DNA from: Phycisphaeraceae bacterium
GTDB taxonomy: Bacteria; Planctomycetota; Phycisphaerae; Phycisphaerales; Phycisphaeraceae
Assembly (NCBI GenBank): GCA_028284155.1
Contig: JANQSF010000130.1
Coordinates: 1-64,000, forward strand
Direction of reading: 5' to 3'
Length of the DNA: 64,000 nucleotides
Shown here: piece after piece, positions 9,010 to 20,330 of the stretch
Layout: each line of letters opens with the position of its first letter
How positions within the stretch are numbered: the first letter of the stretch is position 1
Made by a program: the position numbers and the translations under genes
Notes under the pieces: generated by a model
The model's database searches: none
Told to the model about the DNA's origin: nothing
The model's input: only the letters and a program-made list of their open reading frames with translations

Positions 9010-9037
9010 AAGCCCGCGGACACCTGTCCGCGGGCTT
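9010..9037 (-). terminator. Rho-independent terminator downstream of ppdK
   Basis: Perfect 12-bp stem (9010-9021 with 9026-9037) and a four-base ACCT loop. On the minus strand the stem ends in GCGGGCTT and continues TCTTTCTCA, a T-rich tail. It lies 35-62 bases after the ppdK stop and before the TetR gene. Confidence 0.85.
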
Positions 9038-9071
9038 GTGCTTGGGTACTCAACTCACGCTGGGAAACTGT

Positions 9072-11765
<2,694 letters not shown>

Positions 11766-12165
11766 GACGATGGGTCCTTCCTTTGATAATCGTGATTGAA
11801 GGTTGTGCGGTCGCTTAGGACCGGTTGCGTGAGGACGATTCCGCACGCTGGGGGCTGCTAATCAGGTCGATGGGTGCTCGGCTTTCGCCATGCCCCCTCT
11901 GACCGTCCGATTGTGTCACTCCAGGCCGCCCCGCCGAGCGGCGCCGTACACCCGCGACGTGCGGAAAGCCGCCGATTGTAGGGGTTTGTGGCGTTTCGTC
12001 AAAGGGCATTAAGATCGGCCAACTTACTCAACGGGTGACCGCGATCGGCCTCATCGGGGGCCGGCGGGCCCGTCTCTCGTCATCTCGATCCGGTGAGGTC
12101 TCGAATGCTTGACACCTTGCGTCACCGACGACGCCTCGACCGGCCCGTTGCTATGTTTACGCCTG
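11766..12165. other. Intergenic region between divergent ppdK and M20 peptidase genes
   Basis: About 400 bases without a credible gene. It must contain the promoter of ppdK on the minus strand and probably that of the peptidase on the plus strand. A TTGACA at 12109-12114 could be a -35 box, but no good -10 element stands at 16-18 bases from it. I see no palindromic operator or riboswitch core. Confidence 0.5.
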
Positions 12166-13410
12166 ATGAAAAAGACCACTCGTCAAACATCTCCGGCGAT
12201 CGACGCCGACCGAGCGACACGATTGGTCACCAAACTCATGGGGATCCCCGGCTCCTCCGGCCACGAAGCGTTAGTCGCGTCCGCGATTCTGGACGATCTC
12301 AAACGGGCCGGCGTCCGGCCTTCGCAGGTTAAGCATGACACAGCGCAGCGACGCGGGCCACACGGCGGCGAGCGCGGCAATTTAGCTGTGCACCTGCCCG
12401 GCACCGCTGGGCGAACGCGCGAGGCGCGCCGCCTGCTCATGGCTCATATGGACACGGTGCCGATCTGCGTCGGGTCGAAGCCCATCCGTCGCGGCGGCCG
12501 GATCGTTTCAGCCGACAAGGCCACCGGGCTTGGCGCCGACAATCGCGCCGGCTGCGCCGCCGTCCTGGTCGCCGCATTGGAACTGCTCGAAAACGACCTG
12601 CCCCATCCGCCATTGACACTGCTGTTCACTGTCCAGGAGGAGGTCGGCCTGGTCGGCGCACGTCACCTGTCGCGTTCGTTGCTCGGCCGACCCCTGCCCT
12701 CGATGGGCTTCAACTTCGACGGCGGCGACCCCGCACAAGTGACCGTCGCGGCGGTCGGCGCAGACCGTATGAGTATCGAGGTTGAAGGCATTGCCTCCCA
12801 CGCGGGCAACCACCCCGAACGCGGCGTCAGCGCGATCACGATCGCCGGTCGCGCCATCGCCGCACTGGACCGCGCCGGTTGGCTCGGCCTGGTCCGTAAA
12901 CGGGCCGGGCGGGGCACGAGCAACGTCGGTGTGATTGAAGGAGGCCAGGCGACCAACGTCGTCACGCCGCACGCCACGCTCCGGGCCGAGGCACGGTCAC
13001 ACGATGCGGCCTTCTGTCAACAGATCGTCGAAGCCTACCGCGAAGCATTCTTCAAGGCTGCCGAGGGCGTTCACAATGAGGCGGGCCAAGCGGGCCGAAT
13101 CAGGTTTGACGTCCGCCACGACTATGACGCATTCCATCTGCCTGGCGACGAGCCGACCGTGCTGGAAGCGTGCGACGCCGTCAACGCCGCCGGGTACGAC
13201 CCGATCCATAAGGTCTGCAACGGCGGACTCGACGCGAACTGGCTCAACGCCCACGGCGTCCCGACCGTCACCCTCGGCGTCGGCCAACAGGACATTCACA
13301 CCGTCAATGAGTCGCTGAACGTGAAGTGGTTTCTGGATGGGTGTCGCGTGGCCCTGCGCCTGGCGGCGGGCGAGAACAAGAGAGCAGAAAATCAGGAAAA
13401 CACGAAATGA
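12166..13410 (+). CDS. M20-family metallopeptidase, PepT-like
   Basis: This is a two-zinc aminopeptidase/deacylase of clan MH. Metal-ligand motifs are visible in order: MAHMDTVP (His and Asp), LGADNRAGCAAVL (bridging Asp), TVQEEVGLVGA (catalytic Glu pair), NFDGGD (Asp), and DIHTVNE (final His) near the C-terminus. The dimerisation lid lies between, with GIASHAGNHPERGVSAI. The arrangement resembles tripeptidase T and related M20 enzymes, so it is probably a cytoplasmic di- or tripeptidase. From the ATG at 12166 it has 414 residues; an upstream TTG at 12109 would add 19 residues with no support. The C-terminal tail is Glu/Lys/Asn-rich. Confidence 0.88.
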   Translation: MKKTTRQTSPAIDADRATRLVTKLMGIPGSSGHEALVASAILDDLKRAGVRPSQVKHDTAQRRGPHGGERGNLAVHLPGTAGRTREARRLLMAHMDTVPICVGSKPIRRGGRIVSADKATGLGADNRAGCAAVLVAALELLENDLPHPPLTLLFTVQEEVGLVGARHLSRSLLGRPLPSMGFNFDGGDPAQVTVAAVGADRMSIEVEGIASHAGNHPERGVSAITIAGRAIAALDRAGWLGLVRKRAGRGTSNVGVIEGGQATNVVTPHATLRAEARSHDAAFCQQIVEAYREAFFKAAEGVHNEAGQAGRIRFDVRHDYDAFHLPGDEPTVLEACDAVNAAGYDPIHKVCNGGLDANWLNAHGVPTVTLGVGQQDIHTVNESLNVKWFLDGCRVALRLAAGENKRAENQENTK

Positions 13411-13530
13411 ACAACGGTCGGACGCACAACATGATCTGGAACGAAACGGACAACCCGTCGCCCGCTCAGCCCGTTCGTCCACGATGACCCACCACCGTTC
13501 AGCCTCAAGCGACCACCCAAACGCCTTCAT

Positions 13531-13558
13531 TCCCTGCTTTTCTGCTTTCCTGCTTTCC
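13531..13558 (+). repeat. Short pyrimidine-rich direct repeats upstream of the DUF3467 gene
   Basis: Three near-copies of TGCTTTYC in 28 bases, ending 25 bases before the start codon. The 12-mer TTCCTGCTTTCC at 13547-13558 recurs at 16234-16245 in another gene-free stretch. The function is unknown. Confidence 0.45.
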
Positions 13559-13582
13559 AGTGATCCGCTATCCTTGCGGACT

Positions 13583-14323
13583 ATGAGCGACACCATCGGA
13601 CCGTTCGACAGCTTCCAAGGCAGCGACCCAAACGAGGAGGGTGCCCAGGACCCGGGCACGACCTCCGAACAGGTCAAACTGCGAAATGTCGGCGCCCGAG
13701 TCCCCCAGGACGTCGGCAAGGGCGTGTTCGCCACCGGCGCGATCGTGATGACCGGCCAGACCGAGTTTGTCATCGATTTCGTCCAGCGGATGCAGCGCCC
13801 GCACCACATCATCGCCCGGGTCGTCGTGCCGCACGCCGTCATGGGCCGAACGATCCAGGCGCTCGAACAGAACATCGACAAATACAAGGGCAATTTCGGC
13901 GAGCCGAAAGAACTGCCCAAGCCGCCGAAGGACGCACCTCGGCAGTCGATCAAAGATGTCTACGACGACATGAAGCTGCCGGATGAGATGCTCAGCGGCA
14001 CGTACGCCAACGGCGTGCTGATCGGCCACTCCGCGGCCGAGTTCAGCTTCGACTTCATCACCAACTTCTTCCCGCACTCGGCCGTGAGTTGTCGGGTGTA
14101 CATGTCGGCCTCACACGTGCCGCAGATGCTCGACTCGCTCAAGAATAGCTTCGGCCAACTCCAACAGCGCGTCGCGCAGGCCCAAGCTCAAGCCCAGGCG
14201 CAGGCCAACGCCCTCAATCAGCAACGGCAGCAACTCGAAGGCGACGCAGGCAACGACTCCACGCCACCCGCCGACGACCCGCACCAGCCCGACGAAAGCG
14301 ACCCCGACGCCCAATCCAACTAG
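13583..14323 (+). CDS. Protein with two tandem DUF3467 domains
   Basis: The 246-residue soluble protein starts at the ATG at 13583, with GCGGA just upstream; longer frames add nonsense-like residues. Two segments read alike. The first has GVFATGAIVMTGQTEFVIDF and later VVVPHAVMGRTIQALEQNI (about residues 43-97). The second has GTYANGVLIGHSAAEFSFDF and later VYMSASHVPQMLDSLKNSF (about residues 133-190). Each matches the DUF3467 pattern of a Y/F-A-N/T-G opening, a x-EF-x-x-DF core, and a closing helix. DUF3467 proteins usually carry one such unit. A Gln/Ala-rich helix (QAQAQAQAQA, about 195-215) and an acidic Pro/Asp tail follow. The function is unknown. It lies 97 bases before a HEPN-like gene on the same strand. 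Confidence 0.82.
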   Translation: MSDTIGPFDSFQGSDPNEEGAQDPGTTSEQVKLRNVGARVPQDVGKGVFATGAIVMTGQTEFVIDFVQRMQRPHHIIARVVVPHAVMGRTIQALEQNIDKYKGNFGEPKELPKPPKDAPRQSIKDVYDDMKLPDEMLSGTYANGVLIGHSAAEFSFDFITNFFPHSAVSCRVYMSASHVPQMLDSLKNSFGQLQQRVAQAQAQAQAQANALNQQRQQLEGDAGNDSTPPADDPHQPDESDPDAQSN

Positions 14324-14420
14324 CGGCGCATTGCTGCACCGACTCGACACGATCGCCCGATAAACACCGGTGGCCGAACGCTCGGCCGAACCGGTTTGTA
14401 CCCCCACCGGCGCGATCCCC

Positions 14421-14957
14421 ATGCAACCCGTCATTACCGTCAAGCAAGCCGCCTCACCGCAGGCCGCCTCGCCAACCGGGGCGACCCCCGACCGTGACGA
14501 CCTGCTGCACGTGGTCAATCAGGACGACCCGCTTCAGGTCATCATCCGCGGCCACCTCAAGGTCGAGTCGGAGCTGATCACACTGATCGAAGCCGACCTC
14601 CAGCGCCCCGAGGCACTCGACCTGAACGATTTGAACTTCCCTGTGAAGGTCGACTTGGCCATCGCGATGAATCTGATCCCCAAACACTACCGGCCGATCA
14701 TGCGCCGCCTGAACCTGCTGCGCAACCGATTCGCACACAACCTGGACAGCGAGGTCACGCAGCAGGACATCGACGTGATGTGGGGCCACCTGGACGAGCA
14801 CAGTCGCGAGGTCTTACGCGAGGTGGATATCAAGCAGAAAGCGACCGTTGGCCAACTGGGCGGAATCCTGCTGGTCATCTATTTCGGCATGCAGCGGTTT
14901 GCACAGTTCCATGCCGACCGGCGTGCCGGCCGACTGCTCGTCGAAGACTCGGCCTGA
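14421..14957 (+). CDS. HEPN/MtlR-like helical protein
   Basis: The all-helical protein is 178 residues from the ATG at 14421; a GTG at 14370 would add 17 residues. The middle reads FPVKVDLAIAMNLIPKHY and then LLRNRFAHNLDSEVT. R-NRFA-H fits the HEPN Rx4-6H motif, and the order of a Phe-x-x-Lys helix, a short Leu-Ile segment and RN-x-FAH is like MtlR and related HEPN proteins. HEPN folds serve as RNases in toxin and defence systems but also as inactive scaffolds. No antitoxin such as a MNT nucleotidyltransferase is adjacent. The C-terminus has a short hydrophobic stretch (GGILLVIYFGM) that could be a buried helix. The assignment rests on motif pattern only. Confidence 0.6.
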   Translation: MQPVITVKQAASPQAASPTGATPDRDDLLHVVNQDDPLQVIIRGHLKVESELITLIEADLQRPEALDLNDLNFPVKVDLAIAMNLIPKHYRPIMRRLNLLRNRFAHNLDSEVTQQDIDVMWGHLDEHSREVLREVDIKQKATVGQLGGILLVIYFGMQRFAQFHADRRAGRLLVEDSA

Positions 14958-14970
14958 GGGTATTCAGTGG

Positions 14971-15048
14971 GGCAGACTTTCCTGTCTGCCAAGCCGCTTG
15001 CGGCTTAGCGCGAATCACCCCACCACAACGCGCGTCGCAAGCGACGCG
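14971..15048. repeat. Cluster of three perfect hairpins between convergent genes
   Basis: Three inverted repeats in 78 bases: 14971-14977 with 14984-14990 (GGCAGAC, 7 bp), 14991-14997 with 15000-15006 (AAGCCGC, 7 bp, loop of two), and 15031-15038 with 15041-15048 (CGCGTCGC, 8 bp, loop AA). They lie between the ends of the HEPN-like gene and the prepilin-like gene. No U-tract follows, so they are poor intrinsic terminators. They look like a composite intergenic repeat or an mRNA-stabilising structure. Confidence 0.7.
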
Positions 15049-15125
15049 GCTAAATGCCAAGACAAAAGGGTGGCGGCGCCAGCGCCGAACAGGCCGCCGG
15101 CGCCCCCGGAACGGTAGAAGCTTGT

Positions 15126-15911
15126 TCAGGGCGCGTATTCCGCAACGTCATCCGTCGCGTAGACCATCGCCGCGTCCGCGTCGCCTTCAGCGATGAACAG
15201 GTGATCCTTCTCGTTCAGTGATTGTTGCGAGTAACGCGTGTTTGTCGCAACGGGTGGCATGTTGCCAGTGTCATCGACTTCGCTGATGAAGTTGGTCGAG
15301 CCATCGTTAGAGACAACGGTCCCTTCCCACTGGCCGCTTCCCGGTTCTGTCCAGATGCTTTCCGGTCGAGTGACCGATCCAAGCAGTCGGTCACCGGCGA
15401 CGATCGCTTGGCTGTTGATCGTCTCAGCCCACTCACCACGACGTTCGTCCGTGTCGAGTTGGAGGAAGGCGTAGGAGTAGTTGGCCGACGTGACGTCTTG
15501 TCCTGGCACAACCAACGACTTAGTCCCACGATCCTTCGGCGTGACCATGTACTCGGGCGTGAAGTACGCCTTGTTCAGCATGAGGGCGTACCGATACTGT
15601 GGGAAGCCGCCGTGCGTGCCCCCTGAGCCGAATGTCGTTTCCCCGGGTTCAATCGGATCGGTATGCAATTGGCCCGACGCGTCAAGTCCGGGAAAGAAGC
15701 CGTCAGTCGTCGAAACCTTGTTGTCCTGCGAGTAGGTCACCATGCCTTGGTGGATACCTCGCAATTGCGTACTGTTGGTCATTCTCGGGTGGCCTCGCGT
15801 CCTCACAGGTTGCAGCCAAAACCACAAGCCGAGTCCAAGCAAGACCACTGCGAGAGCGCCTGCAATCACCTCGAGCAACGTCAGGCCGTGACTCCGAGTC
15901 TGTCTCCACAT
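15126..15911 (-). CDS. Prepilin-like protein with type IV pilin N-terminus
   Basis: The N-terminus reads RSHGLTLLEVIAGALAVVLL. This is a type IV prepilin motif (Gly before the cleavage site, Leu-Thr-Leu-Leu-Glu) followed by the hydrophobic stalk helix. A prepilin peptidase should cut after the Gly near residue 9. The rest, about 240 residues, is a globular domain rich in Asp, Thr and Gly. It resembles the many pseudopilin-like DUF1559-type proteins of planctomycetes, but I do not recognise a specific family. The start is the ATG at 15911 with GAGAGG upstream; the frame could begin at 15974, but the prepilin motif would then lie too deep. No pilus assembly gene is nearby, so it is an orphan. 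Confidence 0.75.
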   Translation of the reverse strand: MWRQTRSHGLTLLEVIAGALAVVLLGLGLWFWLQPVRTRGHPRMTNSTQLRGIHQGMVTYSQDNKVSTTDGFFPGLDASGQLHTDPIEPGETTFGSGGTHGGFPQYRYALMLNKAYFTPEYMVTPKDRGTKSLVVPGQDVTSANYSYAFLQLDTDERRGEWAETINSQAIVAGDRLLGSVTRPESIWTEPGSGQWEGTVVSNDGSTNFISEVDDTGNMPPVATNTRYSQQSLNEKDHLFIAEGDADAAMVYATDDVAEYAP

Positions 15912-16336
15912 CAGACACCTCTCTTTCCATTGCCACGCGACACCGCACGCCCGGGCACGTGCCGGGCATGTCAAAGCCGTTGAGGCGTTTCGTCACCGCG
16001 CACCGATCGCGGCAGGTCGTTACTTGCGATGAACGACATGCGCACAGTGAACAGCCCGTGTTTCACGCAGCGCCGAAATCCGCGCACGACACAACGGACA
16101 GCACGTCACGCCAGCGCGGCGAAAGTGAAGAGATGGGAGCGTCCCCGTGAAGCCGGGGCAGGAACGTAGAAAAATAGCGACTGGTATACACGCCCCATCC
16201 GCGTCGTCATTCGCCGCGGGGTCGGATTGTCGCTTCCTGCTTTCCCTGTCCTATCCAGTGTTACACCCGGCAGTCCAAGCCGGTTCACGAGATTCATGGA
16301 TTTGTTCGATTAAATCGCGTCACTTCATAGAGCGGT
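15912..16336. other. Gene-free stretch between the prepilin-like gene and recG
   Basis: About 425 bases with no supported gene. It should hold the promoter of the prepilin-like gene on the minus strand and the end of the recG transcript. It contains one copy of the TTCCTGCTTTCC element (16234-16245). I see no terminator hairpin with a T-tract. Confidence 0.4.
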
Positions 16337-18547
16337 TTATCCCACATCGATCAGTGTCAGTGTCTCGCCGTAGTGCTGCATCAGCACGGTCTTGAGCAGC
16401 GTGTGCGATTCGTTCGTCAGTGTCGGATCGGCGTGGGCAAGTTGGTCAGCGTCGCGGCGGGCCTGCTGGAGCAATTCCATGTCGTCTGGGATCCGCGCGA
16501 CGCGCAGCGGCGGCAGGCCGTGCTGGCGGGTGCCGAAGAAATCGCCCATCCCGCGGATTTGCAGGTCGTGTTCGGCGATCTTGAAGCCGTCAGTGGTCGA
16601 GCCGATCGCCGCCATGCGTTGCGTGGCATCCTCGGTGTTCGGCTCGGCGATGAAGACACACAACGGCTTACTCGCGTGTGTGCCCCGCCCGATTCGGCCG
16701 CGCAACTGGTGCAGCGACGCGAGGCCGAACCGTTCAGCGTGTTCGACGACCATCACCGTGGCGTTCGGCACGTCGACGCCGACCTCGATCACCGTCGTCG
16801 CGACGAGCACGTCCACCCGCCCTTCCCGGAAGTTGTACATGATCCGTTCACGCGTCGGCCGCTTCAGTCGGCCGTGGATCGCGCTGACCTTGCGTTCGGG
16901 CAGGTAGTTCTCTTCGAGCATCTTGGCGTGTTCGCGCACGCTCTTGAGCGTCCTGGCCGACGTCGAATCGTCCGCGTCGATGATCGGCACGACGACATAC
17001 GCCTGCTCGCCCAGTTCGACGCGCTTGGCCAAGTACTTGTAAACTTCGTCGGATTTGTCCTGGCCGACCACGCGTGTCGTGATCGGCGTTCGACCGGGTG
17101 GCAGCCTGTCGATCGTCGAGACGTCGAGATCGCCGAAGATCGTCAGACTCAGCGTGCGCGGGATCGGCGTGGCCGTCATAACAAGATAATGTGGGCTGAG
17201 CTGTTTGCCGCCTCTCTCAGCCTTGGGAGTGTCGCCGGCCGAGTCGTCAACGTTGCCGGCATTCTCCGGCTCAGTCTCCTTCGACCCGCGTTGCCGAAAC
17301 GCGGCGCGTTGCATGACGCCGAACCGGTGCTGCTCATCGACAACGACGACGGCCAGTTCGTTGAACTGAACGGTCTCGGTCAACAACGCCTGCGTGCCGA
17401 CGACAATGTCTACCTCCCCCACTTCGACTCGACTAAGCAACGACTCACGCGCGGCGCCAGTCAATGCGCCGGTCAGCAGCTCGATCCGAACGTTCGAGCC
17501 CTCGAGCATGCTGGTGATCGACGTGAAGTGCTGCTCTGCCAACAGTTCGGTCGGGGCCATCAGCGCACCCTGTTTTCGATTTGAGACGGCCATGAGCAGT
17601 GCGTATAGCGCAACCACGGTCTTGCCTGAGCCGACATCGCCCTGCACCAGACGGTTCATCGGCTGCGTCCGTTGCAGGTCGCTTGCGATCTCGTTGACGA
17701 CCCGCCGCTGCGCGTCGGTCAGATCGAATGGGAATCGGGCGCAGATGTGTTCGTCGATCGCTTCGGAGTGTCGCAGTGCCGGAGCTTTGAGGTGTCGTTC
17801 GTTGTAGAGCCGTTTGAGAGCGATGCCGAGTTGGAGCAGGAACAATTCGTTGTATGAGAGCCGACGCCGCGCGGCCGCGGCCTGCTCCTCATGTTCCGGT
17901 TGATGCACCCAACGGAACGCGTCGCACAGCGTCGGCATGTTGAGTCGGCTTACAAGGTCATCCGGCAGCGGGTCCCGGATCAACGGCAGGATGGTCGGCA
18001 GCGCGTCGGCGATCACGCGTTCGATCACGCCGCTGGGCAGGTCTTCGGTGGCCGGGTAGACAGGACGGAAACGCTCTTCCTTCGCCTCGGTTTCAGCCGA
18101 GTCGGTCAAGACCTCGAACGTCGGATTGACCATCTGCGGGTAGCCCTGATAAGCCGTTGTCTTGCCTTGCAACCGGACGGTCATGCCGGGGTGGAGTTTG
18201 TCGCGCAAGTAGCGTGCGTTAAACCAGGTGACACTAAGTGTGTCGCTGTGGTCCTGCACGGTTGCCTGGAAGCGCGGCCGACGGCCTTGAGCGACCCAGC
18301 GCGTGCGGACGACCGTGCCGCGGGCGGAGCCGACGGCGTTCATCGGCAGGTCACCGATCGCCCCCTCGGAGTGCTCGAACGTGTAGCGCAGCGGCAGATG
18401 GCGGATCAGGTCGCCGAGCGTGTGCACGCCCAGGCGGGCGAAGAGTTTGGCGCGTTTAGTGCTGACACCGTGCAGTTCGATGACCTTGCTGCGCAACGTC
18501 GCGGGCGGGTTGTTCTTAGACGTGCTGTCCGGGGTAGCGCCGGGCAT
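16337..18547 (-). CDS. recG: ATP-dependent DNA helicase RecG
   Basis: RecG remodels stalled replication forks and Holliday junctions. The 736-residue protein has the N-terminal wedge/OB domain (about residues 60-160, with VRLQGKTTAYQGYPQMVNPT). Helicase motifs follow: Walker A GDVGSGKTVVAL, DEQH box VVVDEQHRFGVMQR, motif III MTATPIPRTL, and C-terminal VATTVIEVGVDVPNATVMVV and QLRGRIGRGTH. The TRG-like end GDFFGTRQHGLP is present. Between the DEQH box and motif III lies an acidic insertion (about residues 418-450, GSKETEPENAGNVDDSAGD), about 30 residues longer than in E. coli RecG. The start is the ATG at 18547, 68 bases after the esterase gene on the same strand, so co-transcription is possible. 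Confidence 0.96.
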   Translation of the reverse strand: MPGATPDSTSKNNPPATLRSKVIELHGVSTKRAKLFARLGVHTLGDLIRHLPLRYTFEHSEGAIGDLPMNAVGSARGTVVRTRWVAQGRRPRFQATVQDHSDTLSVTWFNARYLRDKLHPGMTVRLQGKTTAYQGYPQMVNPTFEVLTDSAETEAKEERFRPVYPATEDLPSGVIERVIADALPTILPLIRDPLPDDLVSRLNMPTLCDAFRWVHQPEHEEQAAAARRRLSYNELFLLQLGIALKRLYNERHLKAPALRHSEAIDEHICARFPFDLTDAQRRVVNEIASDLQRTQPMNRLVQGDVGSGKTVVALYALLMAVSNRKQGALMAPTELLAEQHFTSITSMLEGSNVRIELLTGALTGAARESLLSRVEVGEVDIVVGTQALLTETVQFNELAVVVVDEQHRFGVMQRAAFRQRGSKETEPENAGNVDDSAGDTPKAERGGKQLSPHYLVMTATPIPRTLSLTIFGDLDVSTIDRLPPGRTPITTRVVGQDKSDEVYKYLAKRVELGEQAYVVVPIIDADDSTSARTLKSVREHAKMLEENYLPERKVSAIHGRLKRPTRERIMYNFREGRVDVLVATTVIEVGVDVPNATVMVVEHAERFGLASLHQLRGRIGRGTHASKPLCVFIAEPNTEDATQRMAAIGSTTDGFKIAEHDLQIRGMGDFFGTRQHGLPPLRVARIPDDMELLQQARRDADQLAHADPTLTNESHTLLKTVLMQHYGETLTLIDVG

Positions 18548-18615
18548 GTCGGCATGATACGGGCGGAAACCAGCAGCAGGGTCGTGGCACTTGCCAGGTC
18601 AATGTGAATCGCGTT

Positions 18616-20190
18616 CTACGGCTTCGCCGCTGTAGCACTGGCGCGAAACGGCGCGGCCGGCAGCCCTTCACTGTTTTCCAGATTCGGTTCGGCCTGCTGG
18701 CCCCATGCGAAACGCACGTGTACCGGCTCGTCCACCATCGTGCTCGACACGATCACCGATTGCCCAAGTTGATCCAACTCGGCCTTGGCGTGTACGAACT
18801 TCCCGTCCTTGCCCGCTACCTCGAACCAGGTCAGTGGCTTACCGTCGCGCGCGTGCAGGCCGTTAGCGCTGTGGTTGAAGGTGACGTGTACCTTGTTGCC
18901 GTCGACCTTCATCGCATTGAAGATCGGGCCACTGCAAACCAACATGTCACGCCCATACGTCTTGGCTAACGCCCAAAGCGCCAGTCGTTTGCCGACGTCC
19001 TGCTTGTTCTTCGGGTGGATGTCATTGACGTTTCCAATGTCGAGCGTGAACGCCATGCCGGTGTTCGGCTCCTTCAACGTGGCAAGTTGCGCTTCCCACA
19101 TCTCAGCCAGAAGGTGCGGCGGTCGGCCCCGATAGTTGAACGGCGCTAGCTGCACGTAAAGAAATGGAAAGTCGCGATTAGACTTCTGGTTCCAGACAGA
19201 CCGCCAACCACGAATCAGCGCTTTCATGTGCTCGTTGTAGCGCATGCCCTGGCCGAGGTTCGACTCACCCTGGTACCAGATCGCGCCGCGGATCGAAAGC
19301 GGCACCAGCGGTGCGACCATGCCGTTGTAGAGGTGCGAAACGTTGCCCGCACTTGCGCCGGGCGTGACGTTGTTCGGCAACGGCGTGATCGCCCGCCCCG
19401 CCGCTGCCGCCGCCTTCGCCTCCTTGACCCAAGCCTCGACACGTGCCACGCTGGTGATCGCCGCCTTCCGCCAATTGGCCTCGTACTCGACCTGTTTAGT
19501 ACCAATCTCATTTAATTCCTTGTGCTCAACCAGCTTGAAGCCCTCCTTTGGCGTCCAGGGCTCGATGCGCGTCCCGCCCCACGCCGTTTTGACAAGGCCG
19601 ACCGGGACCTTCAATTCCTGATGCAGGTAACGACCAAAAAAGAATCCGACGGCTGAAAACGGCGGAACGGTCTGCGGCGTGCAGACCTGCCACTGGCCTT
19701 GCACGTCCTCCTGCGGCTCGCCAGCCGGTCGTCGGGGAACGATGAACAAACGAATCTGTGGAAAATTAGCGGACTCGATCTCCTTCTTCGGGTCGGCCGA
19801 CTGCGGCAACGTCCAATCCATGTTTGATTGGCCGGAACACACCCAGACTTCGCCGACCAGCAGATTGGTCAACGTGAGCGTTTGCCCCTCACCTTTGACT
19901 GTCAGCGTCAACGGCTTCTGGTCGGCCGTCGCTTTGCGCGCGGGCAGGTCAACACGCCAACGTCCTCTCTCGTCAGCTTTGGTCGTTAGCGAGTCGTCGG
20001 CAAATGTGACGGACACCGACTCGCCGGGCGTTGCCCAGCCCCAGACGGGCATCGGCTGGCCTTGCTGGATCACCATGTTTGACCCGAGCACGGCCGGCAA
20101 CTTGAGCGCCGCATGGGTCGTACTGCAGACAGTAAAGAAAACGAACGCCAGCAAACAGCGCATGAGCCAGTGCCTTGTGTGCTTGGACAT
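18616..20190 (-). CDS. Exported sialate O-acetylesterase-like (SASA) protein
   Basis: This is an SGNH-type carbohydrate esterase that removes O-acetyl groups from sialic acid or other sugars. From the ATG at 20190 (GGAGGC upstream) there is a signal peptide, MRCLLAFVFFTVCSTTHA, probably cut after THA. An Ig-like N-terminal domain follows (VLGSNMVIQQGQPMPVWGWA). The catalytic SASA domain has the nucleophile block VCSGQSNMDW, the GESN-type block WYQGESNLGQG, and the catalytic Asp-His pair in VNDIHPKNK. A C-terminal beta-sandwich closes the protein. The 524-residue length is usual for planctomycete members, which act on polysaccharides in the periplasm or outside the cell. Confidence 0.92.
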   Translation of the reverse strand: MSKHTRHWLMRCLLAFVFFTVCSTTHAALKLPAVLGSNMVIQQGQPMPVWGWATPGESVSVTFADDSLTTKADERGRWRVDLPARKATADQKPLTLTVKGEGQTLTLTNLLVGEVWVCSGQSNMDWTLPQSADPKKEIESANFPQIRLFIVPRRPAGEPQEDVQGQWQVCTPQTVPPFSAVGFFFGRYLHQELKVPVGLVKTAWGGTRIEPWTPKEGFKLVEHKELNEIGTKQVEYEANWRKAAITSVARVEAWVKEAKAAAAAGRAITPLPNNVTPGASAGNVSHLYNGMVAPLVPLSIRGAIWYQGESNLGQGMRYNEHMKALIRGWRSVWNQKSNRDFPFLYVQLAPFNYRGRPPHLLAEMWEAQLATLKEPNTGMAFTLDIGNVNDIHPKNKQDVGKRLALWALAKTYGRDMLVCSGPIFNAMKVDGNKVHVTFNHSANGLHARDGKPLTWFEVAGKDGKFVHAKAELDQLGQSVIVSSTMVDEPVHVRFAWGQQAEPNLENSEGLPAAPFRASATAAKP

Positions 20191-20330
20191 ACGAGCAGCC
20201 TCCGCGAAGTAGCCAAAGGGAAACATGAGCCCAACAGCATAGCAGAGCCGCTGTGGGCATCGCGCTCATCAGGGAACAATGGCCCCGTCGCCGCTCGCTA
20301 TTGTCGCGGCGTGACCAGATCGGCTGATTG

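Noticed and set aside
16373-17584. Plus-strand frame of 403 codons opposite recG
   Set aside because: RecG motifs are complete on the other strand; this frame has no recognisable domain.
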